From JAQIBY01 sp034721855 (lineage in GTDB: Bacteria; Bacteroidota; Bacteroidia; Bacteroidales; ML635J-15), in NCBI GenBank assembly GCA_034721855.1, contig JAYENB010000141.1, forward strand, positions 1 to 15,539: a DNA stretch of 15,539 nucleotides. The letters run 5' to 3'. The notes under the pieces were generated by a model. The model ran no database searches. It worked only from the letters and a program-made list of their open reading frames with translations, and was not told where the DNA came from. How positions within the stretch are numbered: position 1 is the stretch's first letter; each line of letters starts with the position of its first letter. Positions 1 through 5,072 of the stretch are shown in pieces. The position numbers were made by a program, and so were the translations under genes.

Positions 1-81
1 TTAAAAAGAGAAAGCAAGGAAGACAAAAAACAACTCTTTTTAGAAACCAATTTCCAGGCAATACAAACAACATTAATTTGA
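1..81 (+). CDS. possible C-terminal tail of a gene cut by the window edge
   Basis: Frame 1 is open from the first base to a TGA at 79-81 and would encode 26 residues rich in Lys, Glu and Gln, ending QAIQTTLI, which looks like an amphipathic helix. Frame 3 is also open, to about position 101, so the choice of frame is uncertain. The piece is too short for any family to be recognised. It may equally be non-coding AT-rich DNA. Confidence 0.25.
   Translation, partial: LKRESKEDKKQLFLETNFQAIQTTLI
3..41. repeat. 8-bp inverted repeat AAAAAGAG/CTCTTTTT
   Basis: AAAAAGAG at 3-10 is the exact reverse complement of CTCTTTTT at 34-41, with 23 bases between. The arms are AT-rich and the loop is long, so this is a weak hairpin. 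It could help end transcription at the left edge, but it could also be chance. Confidence 0.25.
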
Positions 82-108
82 TAAATTGTGTATATTTATG
101 AACACAAA

Positions 109-178
109 AACCCCGAAGGGGTAACATGATTGTAACAAACATAGCAAAGAAGAACAAACAAACCCCGAAGGGGTGACA
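109..178. repeat. two copies of ACCCCGAAGGGGT hairpin
   Basis: CCCCGAAGGGG occurs at 111-121 and again at 163-173. The similarity extends outward to AACCCCGAAGGGGTrACA in both copies. Each unit is a perfect short palindrome: a 5-bp ACCCC/GGGGT stem closed by a GAA triloop. They stand out from the surrounding AT-rich DNA. The arrangement looks like a dispersed intergenic hairpin family. No poly-T tract follows, so a simple intrinsic terminator is less likely. Confidence 0.7.
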
Positions 179-248
179 CAAATAACAAACTATAATTCTA
201 AAAAACAAAAGCTTATGTCTGGAACCTACACACAACTGTACATACAGA

Positions 249-310
249 TCGTGTTTGCGTGTTCCGTGCTCCGTGCTATCGTGCTTTCGTACATTCGTGC
301 ATTCGTGTTG
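249..310. repeat. degenerate 7-8 bp CGTGC tandem repeat
   Basis: About eight units of the form TCGTGCTA/TTCGTGCA follow each other with a period of 7 or 8 bases, for example GTGCTATC, GTGCTTTC, GTACATTC, GTGCATTC. The same repeat occurs in the opposite orientation at 10193-10228, sharing ATCGTGCTTTCGT. It lies in the intergenic region before the M16 peptidase gene. It is a low-complexity intergenic repeat of unknown function. Confidence 0.7.
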
Positions 311-351
311 ATAATTAACATATTATTAAATGATAACCATAAATGAATTAT

Positions 352-359
352 TACATTTG
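352..359 (+). promoter_or_regulatory. Bacteroidota-type -7 element TACATTTG
   Basis: TACATTTG matches the TAnnTTTG -7 consensus used by the Bacteroidota primary sigma factor. It ends 41 bases before the ATG of the M16 peptidase gene, a normal leader length. I see no clear -33 TTTG at the expected distance. Confidence 0.45.
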
Positions 360-400
360 AACATTATTTTATAAGTAATTATAATCAAAAATCGTTTATT

Positions 401-3214
401 ATGAAAAAATTAATCCTTGGAATTATTAGTATCTTGTTGTCCTTTAGTATGTTTGGTCAATATGAGCTGAATGATGAAATCCCATTTGACGAATCAATTA
501 CGTATGGAAAACTTGATAATGGATTGACCTATTATATCAAGTCAAATCCCAAACCCGAAAATCGTGCAGAACTTAAATTGGCAGTTTATGCCGGGTCTGT
601 GCTTGAAGATGAAGAACAGCGCGGACTGGCGCATTTCTGCGAACACATGGCGTTTAATGGGACAAAAAATTTCCCAAAACATGAACTCATTAATTATCTG
701 GAATCCACAGGTATGGAGTTTGGTGCCGACGTCAATGCCTACACATCGTTTGATGAAACGGTATATGGTATTACGGTCCCCCTCGATGATGAGGAAATGC
801 TGGACAAAGGTTTGCTTGTCCTGCACGATTGGGCACATTATGTGTCGTTTGAGCCCGAAGAAATTGATGCCGAACGTGGTGTTATCCACGAAGAATGGCG
901 TATGGGTCAAGGTGCTATGGACAGGATGCAACGCGAATTTATGCCCAAAATATTTTACAATTCAAAATACGCCGAACGCTTGCCCATTGGTTTAATGGAT
1001 GTCGTGGATAATTGTAAATATGAAACCTTAAAACGTTTTTACAAAGAATGGTACAGGCCGGAAGTAATGGCTGTTGTGGTTGTTGGTGATTTTGATGAAC
1101 AGAAAATTGAAGCAAAAATCAAGGAAAAATTCAGTGACATTCCCGCCAATGAAGATGGAAGGGAACGCAAGCAATTCGATATCCCCAACCACGATGAAAT
1201 TTTGGTTTCTGTGGCGTCTGACCCTGAAGCACCAATGTCTTTGGTGCAATTATATACAAAACATCCAATCATTAACCTAGAAACAGTGGCTGATTACAGG
1301 GAACAAATGGTATCCCATCTTGTCAGTACCATGCTCAATGACAGGCTCAAAGAACTGACCATGCAGGAAGAACCTCCTTTAGTGCAGGGATACGCTGCTC
1401 ACAGCAATTTTATTGGCACAAAATCTGTTTTTATGGGTTTTGGAATGCCACGAAACAATGATGTGCAAACTGCACTGAAAGCCATGGTGAGAGAAAATCA
1501 GCGGGCTAAAAAACACGGTTTCACTGAAACTGAACTGGAACGTGCAAAATCAACCTTGTTGAAAAATATGGAAAAATCATACAAGGAAAGAAACAAGCGC
1601 AAATCATCCAGCATCGTTGACGAATACAAACAGCATTTTATGTATCCCCATGACCCGGTGCCTGGGATTGAATATGAGTATGAACTGTATCAAAAATACC
1701 TGCCGGGAATTACCATTGACCAGGTGAACAATAAAATTGATGAACTAATTATTGATAAAAACAAAGTGATTGTATTGATCATGCCTGAAAAAGAAGGGAT
1801 TGAAATTCCATCCGAAGAAGAAGTTTTAACTGTTTATAAAGACGTTGTGAATTCAGAAGTTGAGCCTTATGTTGATAAGGTTGTGGATAAACCTTTGCTT
1901 GAAGAAAAACCCGAAGCCGTTGGAATTGCTGATGAATCTGTCGATAAAAAACTTGACTACACAGAATGGGAATTTGATAACGGCGTTAAAGTCATCATCA
2001 AACCAACTGAATTCAAAGATGATGAAATTCTGTTTAAAGCAGTGAGCCCCGGCGGATCTTCGCTGTATGGCCAAAAAGATGATATCTCTGCTGATATCGT
2101 GGCTGGAGTAGCATCCGAAAGTGGTATCGGAAACTTTGACCGCATGGAAATGGATAAATATTTGTCCGATAAAAATGTGCAAATCAGGCCTTATGTGAAC
2201 GAAACCAGCGAAGGTCTCAATGGAAAATGTTCCCCGGATGACCTTGAAACCATGTTGAAAATGATTTACCTGAATTTCACCAAACCACGGGTAACGGAAT
2301 CAGGGTTCAATACTTATATTAATAAGCTGGAATCACAATTAGAAAACAAAAGCCTTGACCCGCAATCCGTATGGCAAGACAGCATTAAGGCCATCATGGC
2401 AAATTATCACCCCAGGCGCAGGCCTTTGACCCCGGAAATACTAAGTGAAGCCAGTTTCAGTAAAATCAGGTATATTTTGAAATCCCGTTTTGGTGACCCC
2501 GGTAACTTTACCTTCTATTTTGTTGGTAACATCAACCCGGAAGAAGTAAAAGAGCAGTTTGAAACCTACCTCGGAAGCCTGCCAAAAGTAAACAGGGAAG
2601 AGGACTTTAAAGACCTTGGCATAGAGCCGCCTTCCGGTATAGTTGACAAAACCGTTTATAAAGGAACAGATCCCAAGTCCATGGTGATCATTAATTTCCA
2701 TGGTGACATGGAATACAACCTCGAAAACAGGCTTCATCTTGATGCGGTATCCAAAGTGCTGTCAACAAAACTCCTCGAAGAAATCAGGGAAAAGAAATCC
2801 GGTGTTTATACCATTGGTGCTTATCCTGATGCCAGAAAAGAACCGAAAGGACAATACAGGGTAACGATTTTCTTCAGTTGCGATCCCGAACGTATGGATG
2901 AATTGACAAAGGGCGTGTTTGCTGAAATTGAAAAAATTCAGAAAAACGGCCCCACTGACACTGACCTTAGCAAAGTGATTGAAAAAGAAAAACGGGCTTA
3001 CGAAGACAATTTGCAGGAAAACAGGTACTGGTTGCAGAAACTTGAGGAAATTGAAGAAAGCAGCATCAAAGCAAATGATGTGCTGAAATATGAAAAATAC
3101 ATTAATAAGCTTGATAACAAAACTCTCAAAGAAGCTGCCAACACTTTTTTCAGCCAAAAGGAATACATAAGAATCGCCCTGAAACCTGAAAAAGGAAGCC
3201 AGGAAAAAGAATAA
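401..3214 (+). CDS. secreted M16 family zinc metallopeptidase, two M16 repeats
   Basis: A 937-residue zinc peptidase of the pitrilysin/insulinase clan, probably periplasmic or surface-facing, cleaving unstructured peptides. Residues 1-19 form a signal peptide (MKKLILGII..., hydrophobic core, cleavage near FG/Q20) without a lipobox Cys. The inverted zinc motif HFCEH is at 78-82, and ERGVIHEEW at 158-166 supplies the downstream glutamates (E165 as the likely third ligand, E158 as the helper). The second half, from about residue 520 (WEFDNGVKVIIKP), repeats the fold without HxxEH, as usual for the inactive partner domain. REKKSGVYTIGAY near 790-803 is the conserved Arg/Tyr substrate-binding segment. 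The length matches the usual 930-940 residues of Bacteroidota homologues. The ATG at 401 is chosen because it begins the signal peptide. The gene stands alone, with its own -7 element and terminator. The substrate cannot be told. Confidence 0.93.
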   Translation: MKKLILGIISILLSFSMFGQYELNDEIPFDESITYGKLDNGLTYYIKSNPKPENRAELKLAVYAGSVLEDEEQRGLAHFCEHMAFNGTKNFPKHELINYLESTGMEFGADVNAYTSFDETVYGITVPLDDEEMLDKGLLVLHDWAHYVSFEPEEIDAERGVIHEEWRMGQGAMDRMQREFMPKIFYNSKYAERLPIGLMDVVDNCKYETLKRFYKEWYRPEVMAVVVVGDFDEQKIEAKIKEKFSDIPANEDGRERKQFDIPNHDEILVSVASDPEAPMSLVQLYTKHPIINLETVADYREQMVSHLVSTMLNDRLKELTMQEEPPLVQGYAAHSNFIGTKSVFMGFGMPRNNDVQTALKAMVRENQRAKKHGFTETELERAKSTLLKNMEKSYKERNKRKSSSIVDEYKQHFMYPHDPVPGIEYEYELYQKYLPGITIDQVNNKIDELIIDKNKVIVLIMPEKEGIEIPSEEEVLTVYKDVVNSEVEPYVDKVVDKPLLEEKPEAVGIADESVDKKLDYTEWEFDNGVKVIIKPTEFKDDEILFKAVSPGGSSLYGQKDDISADIVAGVASESGIGNFDRMEMDKYLSDKNVQIRPYVNETSEGLNGKCSPDDLETMLKMIYLNFTKPRVTESGFNTYINKLESQLENKSLDPQSVWQDSIKAIMANYHPRRRPLTPEILSEASFSKIRYILKSRFGDPGNFTFYFVGNINPEEVKEQFETYLGSLPKVNREEDFKDLGIEPPSGIVDKTVYKGTDPKSMVIINFHGDMEYNLENRLHLDAVSKVLSTKLLEEIREKKSGVYTIGAYPDARKEPKGQYRVTIFFSCDPERMDELTKGVFAEIEKIQKNGPTDTDLSKVIEKEKRAYEDNLQENRYWLQKLEEIEESSIKANDVLKYEKYINKLDNKTLKEAANTFFSQKEYIRIALKPEKGSQEKE

Positions 3215-3237
3215 TTTTCATAACATACAGTTTTGGG

Positions 3238-3269
3238 AAAAGCGTCTTGCGTGCAAGGCGTTTTTTTTT
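3238..3269 (+). terminator. intrinsic terminator of the M16 peptidase gene
   Basis: CGTCTTG at 3243-3249 pairs with CAAGGCG at 3254-3260 (one G-T wobble) around a CGTG loop. A run of nine T (3261-3269) follows directly and an A-rich stretch precedes it. It starts about 24 bases after the TAA at 3212-3214. This is a classical rho-independent terminator. Confidence 0.8.
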
Positions 3270-3492
3270 GATGTTAACTTGGTATTATGTTGCCGGATAT
3301 AGAGTTTTGCAAAAAAGGAGAGTGAAAGCAATAAACTGTTATTAGAAATTATGATTAAAAAACCATGTAACATTATTGCCAAAAACCGGCACTTTTATTT
3401 ACTATTTCAATTGTATTATGGCAGATAAATGCGAGGGATTTTGCGTTTGTTTTTACTGGCGGAGCAAGCTGGTCGGTTGGCAACGGGTAGTT
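3270..3492. other. intergenic stretch between M16 terminator and toxin gene
   Basis: No convincing reading frame. The part from about 3425 to 3490 is richer in G and C than its surroundings and contains GTTGGCAACG (3476-3485), which nearly matches GTTGTCAACG at 4118-4127 on the far side of the toxin-antitoxin pair. Nothing else is recognised. Confidence 0.5.
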
Positions 3493-3806
3493 CTAAATCT
3501 CATTTATTTTATCTGGATTTTGTCTGCAATCAAATAGATTAAGTACCTCAATTCGTTTCTTTCGCTGGTTTATCCAATAAATAATTTTATAGTTTTTATA
3601 AACTAAGTATCTGAAATCTTGTTCACGATTTTCAAGCAATAATTCCTTTTGCCCGATTGAAGGGTTCTTCTCTAATTCAATTGATCTTTCAACTATACCA
3701 TTAACTAAATTTTGTGCAACTTTGATACTTGCTTTTTTTTATGATATTTATAAACATCATCAAGTTTGTTCTCTGCAAAACGTGTCCAATAAACGGTTAA
3801 TCCCAT
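3493..3806 (-). pseudogene. RelE/ParE-family toxin, frame broken at an A8 tract
   Basis: Read from the ATG at 3806-3804, the frame gives MGLTVYWTRFAENKLDDVYK then YHKKK, and after the A8 run (T8 at 3733-3740 on the plus strand) it ends at TAG 3707-3705 after 33 residues. Moving back one base at that run restores an open frame to TAG 3495-3493. The joined product would be 104 residues, the normal size for a RelE/ParE-type mRNA interferase or gyrase toxin. The restored part carries family features: FRYLVYKNYKIIYWI near 65-79 and a C-terminal RQNPDKI at 95-101. The start lies inside the antitoxin gene (10-base overlap), typical of coupled TA genes. The zero-frame codons at the break are AAA AAA AAG, containing A-AAA-AAG, the slippery heptamer of dnaX. 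The gene is therefore either a frameshifted pseudogene, a gene expressed by slippage, or a sequencing error in the homopolymer. The target activity (RelE or ParE) cannot be told. Confidence 0.8.
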
Positions 3807-4039
3807 TTTTGTATTTTTATTTTAATGTCTCTGGCAGATGTAATCCTATCTTGATCAGAGTCATTAATTGCTTGATCTATTTCTTGATTAAAATTATCCA
3901 TATCCATTGGAGTTAATTTCTTCTCAAATTGTTCAATTTTTTTAGCCTTTAGCAAATTCTCTAATCCACTAATAATTTCTTCATTTTGTAATCTTAAGAA
4001 CTCTTGAACAAATTTTATTTTTCGAGATTCTAAATTCAT
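3797..4039 (-). CDS. antitoxin of a type II toxin-antitoxin module
   Basis: An 80-residue, charged, mostly helical protein (MNLESRKIKFVQEFLRLQNE at the N-terminus, then EEIISGLENLLKAKK) with a flexible acidic second half containing the PMDMDNFNQEIDQAINDS segment (44-61). This is the pattern of short Bacteroidota antitoxins that precede RelE/ParE toxins: an N-terminal dimerising helix pair and a C-terminal toxin-wrapping tail. Its stop overlaps the toxin start by 10 bases. A perfect -7 element lies just upstream, so the pair forms its own transcription unit. Such antitoxins usually repress their own promoter. No classical ribbon-helix-helix or HTH motif is obvious. The gene itself is intact, unlike the toxin. 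Confidence 0.75.
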   Translation of the reverse strand: MNLESRKIKFVQEFLRLQNEEIISGLENLLKAKKIEQFEKKLTPMDMDNFNQEIDQAINDSDQDRITSARDIKIKIQKWD

Positions 4040-4056
4040 TTTATCTAATTTTTTAT

Positions 4057-4064
4057 CAAAGATA
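4057..4064 (-). promoter_or_regulatory. -7 element TATCTTTG of the toxin-antitoxin operon
   Basis: On the minus strand the sequence reads TATCTTTG, a perfect match to TAnnTTTG. It ends 17 bases upstream of the antitoxin ATG, so the leader would be very short. No clear -33 TTTG is seen. Confidence 0.5.
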
Positions 4065-4325
4065 CAAGATTATCAATTCGGATTTTATTTTTTTCTAATT
4101 GATGGATTTCATAGCTTGTTGTCAACGCTTTCCAATTTGGCACAACTGCTTACATAATCGCAACTCTGACTGGTTCCCCAATAAAATAGTTAACACGGCT
4201 GGCAGGCAGAGTAGTGCGGAGATAGAAGCCGAAGACGGTAAAAGCGCTCAAATCATAACAATACCGGAAATGCGGGGAGCTTAAGCCGAATTTTCTAAAT
4301 TTTCAAATTGTGGACAAATTATCAA
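4065..4325. other. gap between the toxin-antitoxin operon and lpxH
   Basis: It holds no supported gene. The 3' ends of lpxH transcripts must fall here, but I see no strong terminator hairpin. The piece 4110-4285 is richer in G+C than the TA genes and contains GTTGTCAACG at 4118-4127. A plus-strand frame of about 60 codons (4099-4284) has no family resemblance and is not called. Confidence 0.4.
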
Positions 4326-5072
4326 TTACCCGTTATAATGTTTCAACTTAAACCTGTCACCATCAAATTCCCCGTACGTGAAATTGAACAGCCAGTCGCC
4401 GAGGTTGATGAAGGTGGTGTCTTTGTCGAGTTTTTGCACAATGGGAATGTGCCGGTGCCCAAACACAAAATAATCAATGGCTTTTTCTTTCATCACATCG
4501 CGGGCGTATTTAACAAGCCATTCATCTTCGAAATCAAGGTCTTTGGGGTATTTATGATTCCCACGGCTGTATTTGCTCCACTTGTTGGCAAGTGCCACTG
4601 AAAAATTGGGATGTATGCGTGAAAAACACCATTGCAAAAACTTGCTGGTGAAAATCTTCTTCAGGAAATTGTATTTTTTGTCGTAAGGACCCAATCCATC
4701 GCCATGGGCTATGAAAAATCGCTTTCCGTGCAACTCTGTTTCCAGAGCATTACGGATTACTTTTACTCCCAACTCTTGCTGCAAATAGCCAAACACCCAG
4801 ATATCATGGTTGCCCGTAAAAAAATACACCGGCAATCCCTTGTCTGTTAACTTGGCAATGGTTCCAAACAGCCTTGTAAATCCCCGGGGCACAACGTGTT
4901 TGTATTCATACCAGAAATCAAAAATATCGCCCACGAGGTAGATGGCTTCAGCATCAGCTGATTTCTCTTCAAGCCATTGCACAAGGAGCTTTTCCCGTTT
5001 CAGGCTGGATGCATAATCAGGACTGCCGAGGTGAGCGTCTGATAAAAAATATATTTTCTTTTTTGCTTTCAA
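4326..5072 (-). CDS. lpxH: UDP-2,3-diacylglucosamine diphosphatase (LpxH-type)
   Basis: A 248-residue calcineurin-like metallophosphoesterase that hydrolyses UDP-2,3-diacylglucosamine to lipid X and UMP in lipid A synthesis, acting at the inner face of the inner membrane. The di-metal motifs appear in order: SDAHLG (D12, H14), GDIFDFW (D49), GNHD (N88, H89), AHGD (H123) and GHRH (H206, H208). The length fits the family. The start is the TTG at 5072-5070: no ATG or GTG lies between it and the SDAHLG motif at residue 11, which in this family sits within about ten residues of the N-terminus. TTG overlaps the TGA of the M1 peptidase gene as TTGA, implying translational coupling. It is the third gene of an envelope operon. 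Some Bacteroidota proteins of this type are only annotated as 'LpxH-like', so substrate specificity is inferred from family. Confidence 0.87.
   Translation of the reverse strand: MKAKKKIYFLSDAHLGSPDYASSLKREKLLVQWLEEKSADAEAIYLVGDIFDFWYEYKHVVPRGFTRLFGTIAKLTDKGLPVYFFTGNHDIWVFGYLQQELGVKVIRNALETELHGKRFFIAHGDGLGPYDKKYNFLKKIFTSKFLQWCFSRIHPNFSVALANKWSKYSRGNHKYPKDLDFEDEWLVKYARDVMKEKAIDYFVFGHRHIPIVQKLDKDTTFINLGDWLFNFTYGEFDGDRFKLKHYNG

Noticed and set aside
109..310. CRISPR array suggested by repeated units near the left edge
   Set aside because: There are only two hairpin copies, the other repeat has a 7-8 base period, there are no spacers of constant length, and no cas genes are present.
542..931. 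Minus-strand frame of 129 codons inside the M16 peptidase gene, and other long antisense frames in that gene
   Set aside because: They lie opposite a gene with full catalytic motifs, have no family resemblance, and follow its codon pattern.
3420..3492. Integron attC site beside the TA module
   Set aside because: I could not find the paired RYYYAAC/GTTRRRY core sites or an extended imperfect palindrome, and no integrase is in the window.
3722..3916. Plus-strand frame of 64 codons over the TA genes
   Set aside because: It is antisense to the toxin-antitoxin pair, which is far better supported.
4099..4284. Plus-strand frame of about 60 codons in the gap between the TA operon and lpxH
   Set aside because: The composition is odd, there is no start context, and the product resembles no family; it lies in repeat-like intergenic DNA.
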